Source: Verrucomicrobiota bacterium (GTDB lineage Bacteria; Verrucomicrobiota; Verrucomicrobiia; Limisphaerales; AV2). Taken from it: 21,120 bases of DNA. The notes under the pieces were generated by a model. That model did not search any database. It worked only from the letters and a program-made list of their open reading frames with translations, and had not been told where the DNA came from. A program made the position numbers and the translations under genes. Each line of letters starts with the position of its first letter. Positions within the stretch are counted from its first letter, which is position 1. Below are positions 15,465-21,120 of this stretch, piece by piece. The DNA lies in the NCBI GenBank assembly GCA_003219675.1, contig QHPW01000008.1, forward strand, positions 4,490 through 25,609. The letters are read 5' to 3'.

Positions 15465-17513
15465 ATGGAACAATCAGGATTTTCAAGCAATGGAGCGATT
15501 CGTTTTTCGCCCGAAACAGGGAATGGGTTCCTCAGCGTTTCAGCCCCCAAGATTTTAATGGCGCTTTTGCTGGTCATCTTCGGCTGGCAGCGGATGGCCC
15601 TGGGACAGCCCGACGATTTCAACGACGGGAATGACACGGAGTGGGTGCGCTTTGGGCTCGATTCCGCAGGCCTGCCCCCGGCCAACTACAGTTTCCCTGA
15701 TGACGGTTTCGGCGGCAAAGCGTACCGGATTGCGACTCCGGCGCCACCCGTTACCAACGCAGGACCCGCGCGCGCGTTCAGTTATCGAACCAATCTTTAC
15801 GACAATTTTTATGTGGCGGTCGATGTTCTCACGTGGGACAACACGCTCAATCAGGCTTTCGGCTTTCTGGTTCGGGCCTCCAACATCGTGCTCGGTCAGA
15901 CTACCGGATACATTTTGAATTATGACCCCAACCAACAGGCCGGCGGACGCGGACAATTTCAAATCAACCGGGTCACCGCAGAGGCGCCCGAGGATCCGGA
16001 GAGCGGTTCAACCACAGCCAATATCTCCCTGGATCCCAACCATCGATATCGGTTTGTGATGATCGGAGCCGCAAGCACGCTGACCGGGCAGATCTATGAC
16101 TTCTCCGACTTGTCAACCCCGCTTGTTACGATTTCCGCCGATGACACCTTCTATCCGAGCGGCGTGCTGGGGCTGTTTAACTTTTCCCGCGTCGGCGCGG
16201 CGGACTATACGAATCCAAACACAGGCAAGGCCGATGTCACCTTCGACAACTTCTATGCGTCCACAGCCGCGCCGGGTTCAGTGGCGTTTCCCGGCACGCC
16301 GCATCCGATTCCAGACATGCCCCAGGTCGTCAACCGCATGCCGGCTCCGCGCGTGAACTTCTATCCCTACACCAACGGGATCGGTTTTACGGCGACGACC
16401 TTGACCACCAACGCGATCAACACCAGCGCCATCAAGCTCTATCTGAATGGCGCGGATGTTTCTTCGGGATTGTTGACGTCCGGGACGGCCAGCAACGTGG
16501 ACGTTGTTTTTAACGGCCTGGCTCCCAACCTGGCTTACGACGCGCGGATCGTGCTGGCCGACTTTTCGGGCCGGACGAGCACCAACGAATTCACATTCGA
16601 CACCTTTGAGGAAGGCTATTTCGACTCGCCCGGCGTTAAAATCATCGAAGCGGAGGATTACAATTACGACGGCGGACAGTATCAGGACGACCCGCCGCCG
16701 TCGGGTTTGAACAGCGCGGGCCAACAGGTCAATGGGAACGGCGTTGGTCCGGGTTACTACGATCTGAACGGCATCTCCGGGATTGATTACTTCGATTATT
16801 CCACTTCGTTCGGCAGCGGCGCAACCGCCGAGTATCGCACCACGGACTTTGTGGGCACACAGGCCGGGTCAACGGAAATCGCCAATGCCGGCGTGATCAA
16901 CGACACGATCCGCGGAAAATACGCCTTGCTCGATTTGCCCGAATACGAAGTGAGAGGGACAGAAGGGGGCGAATGGCTGAACTACACGCGCGTCTTTTCC
17001 AATGCCAGTTACCATGTTTATCTGCGCGAAGCCTGCCGCGCCGCACAGGCCGTTTATCTTGACAGGGTCACCAACGATCCGACGCAAACCAATCAAACGA
17101 CAGAGGGGCTCGGCGCGTTCAATGTGCCCAGCAGCGCCATGCTGATCGATTATCGCTATGTGCCGCTCACAGACACGAACGGCAATGCCGTTCTGCTGAA
17201 TCTGTCCGGCACCAACACACTGCGGCTGACGTTCGGCGGTCAGCAAACCAACGCTACGAAAAACACAATGGCATTGAATTATCTGCTGTTTGCGCCGGTC
17301 ACAGCCCCGCAGGTCGCGCTCGAATCGTCCTCTGATCTTGCGGCGGTGTTTTCGACGGACAACGCGGCGGCCGTTGACACCGCGAATAAGACCATCTCGG
17401 TTCCGCCCAACGGCAACGTCCGATTCTACCGCATTCGCGCCAGCGCGCCGCCGGCGCTGACGATCACAAACGTCAGGATCGTCGGTGCGAACCTCGTGAT
17501 GAGTTACCAATGA
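15465..17513 (+). CDS. Large secreted protein, paralogue of the preceding gene (lectin-like plus CBM6-like regions)
   Basis: This 682-residue product starts at ATG 15465. The signal has a long N-region and a hydrophobic core KILMALLLVIFGWQRMALGQ, with mature protein from about residue 51 (PDDFNDGNDTEWVRFGLDSA). An N-terminal LamG-like domain (about 52-270) is followed by an Ig-like domain (about 285-385), then 'IIEAEDYNYDGGQYQDDPPP' near 393 and GEWLNYTRVFSNASYHVYLR near 502, which match the CBM6-like region of the upstream protein. The C-terminus (VRFYRIRASAPPALTITNVR) matches the upstream protein's end. No enzyme domain is visible; binding of extracellular glycans is inferred. It lies 93 bp after the upstream gene, so the pair is probably co-expressed. 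A purine-rich AGGAGGT at 15431 is too far from this ATG to act as its ribosome site. Confidence 0.82.
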   Translation: MEQSGFSSNGAIRFSPETGNGFLSVSAPKILMALLLVIFGWQRMALGQPDDFNDGNDTEWVRFGLDSAGLPPANYSFPDDGFGGKAYRIATPAPPVTNAGPARAFSYRTNLYDNFYVAVDVLTWDNTLNQAFGFLVRASNIVLGQTTGYILNYDPNQQAGGRGQFQINRVTAEAPEDPESGSTTANISLDPNHRYRFVMIGAASTLTGQIYDFSDLSTPLVTISADDTFYPSGVLGLFNFSRVGAADYTNPNTGKADVTFDNFYASTAAPGSVAFPGTPHPIPDMPQVVNRMPAPRVNFYPYTNGIGFTATTLTTNAINTSAIKLYLNGADVSSGLLTSGTASNVDVVFNGLAPNLAYDARIVLADFSGRTSTNEFTFDTFEEGYFDSPGVKIIEAEDYNYDGGQYQDDPPPSGLNSAGQQVNGNGVGPGYYDLNGISGIDYFDYSTSFGSGATAEYRTTDFVGTQAGSTEIANAGVINDTIRGKYALLDLPEYEVRGTEGGEWLNYTRVFSNASYHVYLREACRAAQAVYLDRVTNDPTQTNQTTEGLGAFNVPSSAMLIDYRYVPLTDTNGNAVLLNLSGTNTLRLTFGGQQTNATKNTMALNYLLFAPVTAPQVALESSSDLAAVFSTDNAAAVDTANKTISVPPNGNVRFYRIRASAPPALTITNVRIVGANLVMSYQ

Positions 17514-17525
17514 AGCCTGCCTGGG

Positions 17526-17625
17526 ATGTAGCACAGGTTTCCTGCCGCATCGCCGTTTTCTAATCGGCAGAGCGCCGCAATTCGTGGGAGCAACAGCAGC
17601 GGCGCTCTGCGGAGACGCCGCTACG
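17526..17625. repeat. Hairpin repeat related to the type B core
   Basis: Perfect 10-bp arms AGAGCGCCGC (17569-17578) and GCGGCGCTCT (17599-17608) enclose about 20 bp. A second hairpin, CTGCCG...CGGCAG, lies at about 17542-17569. The right edge GACGCCGCTAC resembles the arm of the type B elements, but no GG...CC terminal repeats or target duplication are evident. It starts 13 bp after the second large secreted-protein gene. Confidence 0.5.
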
Positions 17626-17659
17626 CCAGGGTTCAAGGATTCGATTCACGTCCGGGTGG

Positions 17660-17731
17660 GGTAGTGTGCTAATCTGCTTCAGGTGGGTGCGCCGCTGCCG
17701 CAGCACCGCCTCCCCAAATTAGGACATTACC
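17660..17731 (+). mobile_element. MITE-like inverted-repeat element, core type A, copy 3 (shortened)
   Basis: This 72-bp element begins GGTAGTGTGCTAATCTG and ends AAATTAGGACATTACC, clear inverted ends. The core keeps GGTGGGTGCGCCGCTGCCG and GCAGCACCGCC but lacks about 20 bp between them found in the copy at 11664, a loss between two CTGCCGC-like/GCCGCAG segments. The flanking 8-mers (CCGGGTGG and CGTTTTGG) match poorly, so a target duplication is not demonstrable. Confidence 0.7.
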
Positions 17732-17756
17732 CGTTTTGGTGTTTGCTTCCCATGAA

Positions 17757-17874
17757 CCTGACTCTGGTAGGGACATCGCGCTGCGATGTCCCCGCCCGCG
17801 AAGCAGCGGGCGGCATCAGTGCGCCGCTGAGCGCGGCGCGGACGGCGCAGCGCGCCGTCCCTACCAGGTTCAGG
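17757..17874. repeat. 118-bp element with 18-bp terminal inverted repeats and internal hairpins
   Basis: The left end CCTGACTCTGGTAGGGAC and right end GTCCCTACCAGGTTCAGG are inverted copies with 2 mismatches in 18. Inside lie hairpins GGGACATCGC/GCGATGTCCC, CCCGC...GCGGG, GCGCCGCTGAGCGCGGCGC, and GACGGCGC-AGC-GCGCCGTC. No flanking duplication was found. Repeats with GGTAGGGAC...GTCCCTACC ends are a dispersed type in related genomes as far as I recall. Confidence 0.65.
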
Positions 17875-17906
17875 GTCCAAAGCGCGAAAATTTCGTGGAA
17901 TTCTTC

Positions 17907-18122
17907 CCATGAACCGGCAAGTGGCTCGCCTGCACTGCAACGAGTTGCGCAATTCAGGTTCATGGGCCGTGAGGTCCGAAAGGAACACGGAGCTTTCCAT
18001 GAACCTCAGAACGTGGCACAGGCATCTTGCCTGTTCGGGGCTGACAGGCTGGAAGCCTGTCCCACTGGTTCATGGCCCCAACTCAGATCCAATTCTTTGG
18101 AGGTGTTCGCTCTCCATGAACC
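17907..18122. repeat. Cluster of palindromes with CATGAACC arms
   Basis: CATGAACC or its complement occurs at 17908, 17957 (inverted), 17998, 18067 (inverted) and 18115, plus 17751 just outside. Adjacent copies form hairpins. 17907-17966 has 10-bp arms CCCATGAACC/GGTTCATGGG. 17997-18075 has CCATGAACC/GGTTCATGG arms followed by GTGG.ACAGGC pairing with GCCTGT.CCAC, enclosing ACAGGCATCTTGCCTGT and GACAGGCTGGAAGCCTGTC hairpins. It lies upstream of the pilin-like gene. No gene is supported here. Confidence 0.65.
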
Positions 18123-18203
18123 CACGAGGAAGATGGGGTGAAAGGAGTATTGCATCCACGCGCCGGCTTGGTTATAACTCCGGGAGAAATCCGCCTTTGG
18201 TTT

Positions 18204-18587
18204 ATGTTGCGATCCACGCCACGCCGCGCTCAGGTACCTGGACGACGGTCCATCCCTTCAGGTTTTACGCTCATCGAGCTGCTGGTGGTGATTGCCATCA
18301 TCGCCATCCTCGCCGGCATGCTGCTGCCGGCCTTGGCCAAAGCGAAAACCAAGGCCCAGGGAATCCAATGCATGAGCAACCTGAAGCAGCTGCAGCTCGC
18401 ACACTTGATGTATCCTCTTGACAATGCGGATCGGATCACGGCTCCCGGCAACTCCCGTAGCGAGATTTACCAGTGGGTCGGCGGCTGGCTGGGCTGGCCT
18501 GGACCGTGGCCGTCCGACAACACGAATCTGGCCATGATCACGATTCGGCGGAAGTTTACAAATGTCCAGCCGACCAAAGCACGGTGA
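18204..18587 (+). pseudogene. H-X9-DG pilin-like (type II secretion pseudopilin-like) protein, N-terminal part
   Basis: From ATG 18204 the frame encodes a short basic leader followed by the prepilin cleavage and methylation signal GFTLIELLVVIAIIAILAGM and 'LLPALAKAKTKAQGIQCMSN', then 'LKQLQLAHLMYPLDNADRI'. This is the classic N-terminus of the DUF1559/H-X9-DG family that is greatly expanded in Verrucomicrobia and Planctomycetes. After DNTNLAMIT (about 18541) the frame becomes IRRKFTNVQPTKAR and stops at 18585-18587. The family continuation is in another frame from 18548. The product as written would be a truncated pseudopilin inserted in the inner membrane. An upstream in-frame start at 18138 exists, but the leader from 18204 is already long. 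Confidence 0.85.
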
Positions 18588-19036
18588 AAATTGGTGGTCG
18601 GCGCTATCCGCGCGTGCGCAGCATGAGCATGAGCCAGGCCATGGGCGGTCCTGGGGAATGGCTGCCTCCCGGTACCGGCATGTCCGGCGGGCAAAAGCGC
18701 TACAAGACTTTTTTTAAAACGTCCGATTTCGCCGACCCTGGCCCGTCTATGCTTTACGTGCTGCTTGACGAGCACCCCGACAGCATCAACGCGGGTGGTT
18801 TTGCCAACATGATGGTGGAGAACCCCGCTGCGGCGCGGATCATTGATTACCCCGCCAGCTATCATAACCGGGCCGCAGGGATCTCCTTTGCCGACGGGCA
18901 CGCCGAGATTCGAAAATGGCGGGACCCACGCACCGTCGTCCCGGTTAAGTTCTACGACATGCCTCTCAACGTTGCTTCCCCCAACAACCAGGACATGATC
19001 TGGCTCTCGGAGCGGACTTCGGTTCGACGGAACTAA
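18548..19036 (+). pseudogene. H-X9-DG pilin-like protein, C-terminal part in shifted frame
   Basis: From 18548 the shifted frame reads AEVYKCPADQSTVKIGGRRY, the usual mid-region of the family ('YKCPAD'), and continues to 'SYHNRAAGISFADGHAEIRK', which holds the exact H-x9-D-G signature. It ends WLSERTSVRRN and TAA at 19034-19036. The C-terminal part is undamaged, so only the join with the N-terminal part near 18541-18548 is broken. Relatives usually have about 8-12 more residues here (a 'GLL.PY..S' segment), so a short loss with frameshift is likely. The stop is 27 bp from the convergent phosphohexomutase stop, with no clear terminator between. Confidence 0.85.
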
Positions 19037-19063
19037 TGCCGGAGAATACGGCGTGCGAGGCGG

Positions 19064-20494
19064 TCAGGTCTGGAGCAACGTTCGGCACACTGCCCGAAGC
19101 CGATTCAACTGCGCCGCCGATTTCGCTTCAAGGTAACAACGGATGAGCGGTTCGGTGCCGCTGGCGCGGAAGGCAACCCACTCGCGGTTCGGCAGCAAAA
19201 ATTTGTAGCCGTCGGTGGTGATGAATTTCTCCACCTTGAACGGCCCGACAGAATCGATGCCGCCGGCCAGCCGGTTCAGCAACGCCTCCTTCTTCTCCGC
19301 TGGAATCCTGACGTTCAGGCGGTCGGTGTGGAATTCGCCGGTGTGTTTTTCGAGTTCTTTCAGAATCCGGCCGAGCGATTTCTTTTCCGTCGCCACCAGT
19401 TCAGCCATGAGCAGGCAGGCCAGGATGCCGTCCTTTTCCGGCACATGACCCTTGACGCTCAGACCGCCCGATTCCTCGCCGCCCACAATGATCGGCTCGC
19501 TCTCCATCAGCGCGCCGATGTATTTGAAACCGACCGGGGTCTCATGAACTTTCACGCCGAGCAATTCGGCCACGGCATCCACCTGGTGGCTCGTCGGCAC
19601 GGTGCGCACGACCGCACCGGTCCAGCCGCGGTTCTTCTTGAGGTGATAAAGGGCGAGCGCGAGCACTTGATTCGGCGTGAGCCAGACGCCGCTTTTATCG
19701 ACGATCCCGAAACGGTCGGCGTCGCCGTCGAGGCCGAGGCCGAGGTGCGCTGCGCCGCGGCGGACGAGCTTGCTGACTTCCGCCATGCCTTCAGCGCTCG
19801 GTTCGGGGTGATGCCCGCCGAAAAGAGGGTTGAGCTCATTGTGGAAGACGATGACCTTCGCGCCGGCTGCTTCGAGCAACCTGTCGAGATAACCGCGGCC
19901 GGTGCCGTACATCAGTTCAACCGCGACCTTGAGGCGGGCCTTCCGGATCGTGGCGAAATCAATCAGTTTGCGCAGTTGTTTGAAATAAGCCGGCTGCGGA
20001 TCAAACGTTTTGCACTCGAACGTGCCGATGACCGCCGCCGGGAAACTCCAGTTCTGCGCGAGGCGTTGGGAGATGTTGGCCTCGATTTGTTGCGTCACTT
20101 CGGGGGTGGCCGGCGCTCCATTGTGCGTGGAAAATTTCAGACCTTGATACTCGGCGGGATTGTGACTGGCGGTCATGTTGATGCCGCCGATCGCCTTGCG
20201 GACGCGAATGGCGTGGGCGATGACAGGCGTCGGCGCGTCACGGTTGCAGAGCAGGGGAGTGAGGCCATTGGCCGCGAGCACCTCCGCCGAGGTCAGAGAG
20301 AATTCCCGCCCGAGAAAGCGGGTGTCGTGGCCGAGAATCACGACCGGCTTGCGCCGGGCCAGTTCCGCGTTCCGCATTCCGCGTTCCGCGTTCAAATAGT
20401 TGGCGATCCCCTGGGTGGCGAGCCGGACGTTATCGAACGTGAAATCGCGCGCGATCAGTCCGCGCCAGCCACTGGTCCCAAATTGAATGGGCAT
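19064..20494 (-). CDS. Phosphoglucomutase/phosphomannomutase (alpha-D-phosphohexomutase superfamily)
   Basis: This 476-residue cytosolic enzyme interconverts hexose 1- and 6-phosphates. ATG 20494 gives the normal start MPIQFGTSGWRGLIARDFTF. Extending upstream would translate an intergenic inverted repeat, so the longer start is rejected. All four active-site loops are visible: TASHNP with the phosphoserine at Ser110, DGDADRFG (Asp256, 258, 260, Mg2+), GGEESGG (338-344, sugar specificity), and RASGTEPLIR (443-452, phosphate). Residues 35-48 (NAERGMRNAELARR) are an insertion in an N-terminal loop, encoded by a heptanucleotide tandem repeat and absent from typical members. Glucose versus mannose versus glucosamine specificity cannot be told. 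It lies downstream of nuoA on the same strand. Confidence 0.93.
   Translation of the reverse strand: MPIQFGTSGWRGLIARDFTFDNVRLATQGIANYLNAERGMRNAELARRKPVVILGHDTRFLGREFSLTSAEVLAANGLTPLLCNRDAPTPVIAHAIRVRKAIGGINMTASHNPAEYQGLKFSTHNGAPATPEVTQQIEANISQRLAQNWSFPAAVIGTFECKTFDPQPAYFKQLRKLIDFATIRKARLKVAVELMYGTGRGYLDRLLEAAGAKVIVFHNELNPLFGGHHPEPSAEGMAEVSKLVRRGAAHLGLGLDGDADRFGIVDKSGVWLTPNQVLALALYHLKKNRGWTGAVVRTVPTSHQVDAVAELLGVKVHETPVGFKYIGALMESEPIIVGGEESGGLSVKGHVPEKDGILACLLMAELVATEKKSLGRILKELEKHTGEFHTDRLNVRIPAEKKEALLNRLAGGIDSVGPFKVEKFITTDGYKFLLPNREWVAFRASGTEPLIRCYLEAKSAAQLNRLRAVCRTLLQT
20363..20393 (-). repeat. Heptanucleotide tandem repeat (TTCCGCG)n inside the phosphohexomutase gene
   Basis: On the plus strand the units read TTCCGCG, TTCCGCA, TTCCGCG, TTCCGCG, TTC: 4.4 copies with one base change. 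On the coding strand it encodes NAERGMRNAE. The period of 7 is not a multiple of 3, so adding or losing a single unit would shift the mutase frame; three units would be neutral. Confidence 0.85.
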
Positions 20495-20506
20495 TTTTTG
20501 TTGAAT

Positions 20507-20573
20507 TGTTGAATCGTTTAAACGTTGCATCGTTACAACGAGCGATCCCGTGGTAACGATGTAGCGATTCAAC
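20507..20573. repeat. Imperfect inverted repeat between nuoA and the phosphohexomutase gene
   Basis: The left arm TTGAATCGTTTAAACG then TTGCATCGTTACAACG pairs with the right arm CGTGGTAACGATGTAGCGATTCAACG (TTGCATCGTTAC against GTAACGATGTAG, TTGAATCG against CGATTCAA). The left arm carries about 8 unpaired bases. An octamer direct repeat, TTGTTGAA twice, lies at the left edge (20499-20514). It could act as a processing site or terminator between the two genes; no T tract supports termination. Confidence 0.6.
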
Positions 20574-20591
20574 GTTGTAACGTTTGGTTTC

Positions 20592-20993
20592 TCAGCTTTT
20601 CCAATCAAACGCTTTTTTCTTCAGCGCGTAGATGTAGCCGACGAACAGGATGCCCAGGAATGAAACCATCGACCCAAAAATCAAATTCGCATTTTCCCTG
20701 AGCATGTCCCGGTAAACCACCGCCCACGGATAGAGGAACACGACCTCGATGTCGAAGAGAATGAACAGCATCGCGACGAGATAAAACTTTACCGAGAGGC
20801 GGGCGCTCCCTTCGCCGACCGGCAGCATGCCGCATTCGTAAGGGATGTTTTTCGCCGGGGAGGCCTGCTTCAGCCGGTTTTTGTTGGCCCATTTCCCGAT
20901 CAGGAGGGACAACAGCAGGGTGCCGCCCGCGAAGGTGATTGCCACCATGGCCAGGATCAACACCTGAAGATACTGCCCCAATTGCGAATCCAT
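20592..20993 (-). CDS. nuoA: NADH-quinone oxidoreductase subunit A
   Basis: This 133-residue inner-membrane subunit of respiratory complex I starts at ATG 20993. It has three membrane segments: about residues 8-32 (LQVLILAMVAITFAGGTLLL), 69-91 (FYLVAMLFILFDIEVVFLYP) and 101-123 (NLIFGSMVSFLGILFVGYIY). The family hallmarks are present: IPYECGMLPVGEGSARLSVK in the first loop, with the conserved Cys that becomes exposed in the deactive form of the enzyme, and FDIEVVFLYPWA with conserved acidic residues. The length is normal. Unusually, no nuoB follows: the next gene on this strand is a phosphohexomutase after a 97-bp gap holding an inverted repeat. Confidence 0.96.
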   Translation of the reverse strand: MDSQLGQYLQVLILAMVAITFAGGTLLLSLLIGKWANKNRLKQASPAKNIPYECGMLPVGEGSARLSVKFYLVAMLFILFDIEVVFLYPWAVVYRDMLRENANLIFGSMVSFLGILFVGYIYALKKKAFDWKS

Positions 20994-21039
20994 GAGTTCA
21001 AGTTAGGAAATGCATTCCCGCTTTGGCAAGAAAAAGAAT

Positions 21040-21120
21040 GGCAGTGTCTCAATCTTTAAAATCTAAATTGTAGCGGCGCTCTGTGAGCGCGTTTTCCGGC
21101 GGTCACAGACCGCCGCTACA
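21040..21120 (+). mobile_element. MITE-like inverted-repeat element, core type B with a type A-like end, cut by the window edge
   Basis: It begins GGCAGTGTCTCAATCTTTAA, close to the right end of the type A element at 11664 (complement GGCAGTGTCCTGATTT), then continues with the type B core (TCTAAATTGTAGCGGCG ... GACCGCCGCTAC). The right end is outside the window. The 8 bp before it (AAAAGAAT, 21032-21039) is the candidate target duplication. It lies upstream of nuoA. Confidence 0.7.

Noticed and set aside
17751..18122. CRISPR-like array of spaced CATGAACC motifs
   Set aside because: The motif is only 8 bp, alternates in orientation, has uneven spacing, and no cas gene is nearby.
17683..18141. 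152-residue plus-strand open frame upstream of the pilin-like gene
   Set aside because: It is made of hairpin repeats (it translates a GACAGGCTGGAAGCCTGTC palindrome) and shows no protein-like features.
19328..20512. 394-residue plus-strand open frame
   Set aside because: It is antisense to the phosphohexomutase, which has all its active-site motifs on the minus strand.
20495..20608. N-terminal extension of the phosphohexomutase by 38 residues
   Set aside because: The extra residues translate the intergenic inverted repeat and octamer repeat; the family N-terminus begins at ATG 20494.
1..21120. tRNA, rRNA, riboswitch or transposase genes
   Set aside because: I looked for these on both strands and saw no convincing signature; covariance-model and transposase profile searches would be needed to exclude small RNAs.

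Overview
The window looks like chromosome from a high-GC, soil- or freshwater-type Verrucomicrobiota, probably the Pedosphaera/Limisphaerales group. This is inferred from gene content, not from any marker search. The pointers are a pilin-like protein with the H-X9-DG signature, long secreted proteins with a shared C-terminal 'RFYR' module, a delta-60-repeat protein, a 33-residue COX24/mS38-like basic protein, and intergenic DNA full of hairpin repeats.

Layout. 1-686 (-): an SDR oxidoreductase cut by the window edge. 828-1038: two short inverted-repeat elements flanked by 8-bp direct repeats. 1085-2713 (+): a secreted glucose/sorbosone-dehydrogenase-like beta-propeller. 2895-4554 (+): a tight housekeeping cluster, purN, hisG and the basic mini-protein, followed by a likely terminator. 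4650-6673 (+): a TPR lipoprotein with a damaged 3' end and a DUF2203 protein. 6874-10220 (-): three envelope or secreted proteins in one direction (membrane-anchored cupredoxin-like, delta-60 beta-propeller-like, and an unknown lipoprotein). 10434-11644 (+): an acyl-CoA-ligase-like gene broken by an internal deletion. 11664-11860: a second pair of inverted-repeat elements. 11919-17513 (+): two large paralogous secreted proteins with lectin-like, CBM6-like and, in the first, PA14-like regions. 17514-18203: about 690 bp of stacked hairpin repeats. 18204-19036 (+): a broken H-X9-DG pilin-like gene. 19064-20494 (-): a phosphohexomutase carrying a heptanucleotide repeat inside its coding region. 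20592-20993 (-): nuoA. 21040-21120: one more inverted-repeat element, cut by the window edge.

How the genes fit together. The conserved genes (purN, hisG, phosphohexomutase, nuoA) are ordinary purine, histidine, sugar-phosphate and respiratory functions. Most of the rest is secreted or envelope material, some of it probably for carbohydrate binding or oxidation. No tRNA, rRNA, CRISPR array or transposase gene was recognised.

Two signals stand out. First, a MITE-like family has GG...CC terminal inverted repeats and 8-bp target duplications. Twice it occurs as target-element-target-element-target, with the middle 8 bp matching the local target, so the second copy appears to have landed beside the first. 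Second, three separate genes (TPR lipoprotein, acyl-CoA ligase, H-X9-DG protein) each show a short internal loss that also shifts frame. Either the lineage is losing genes or the assembly is dropping short segments; read evidence would decide.
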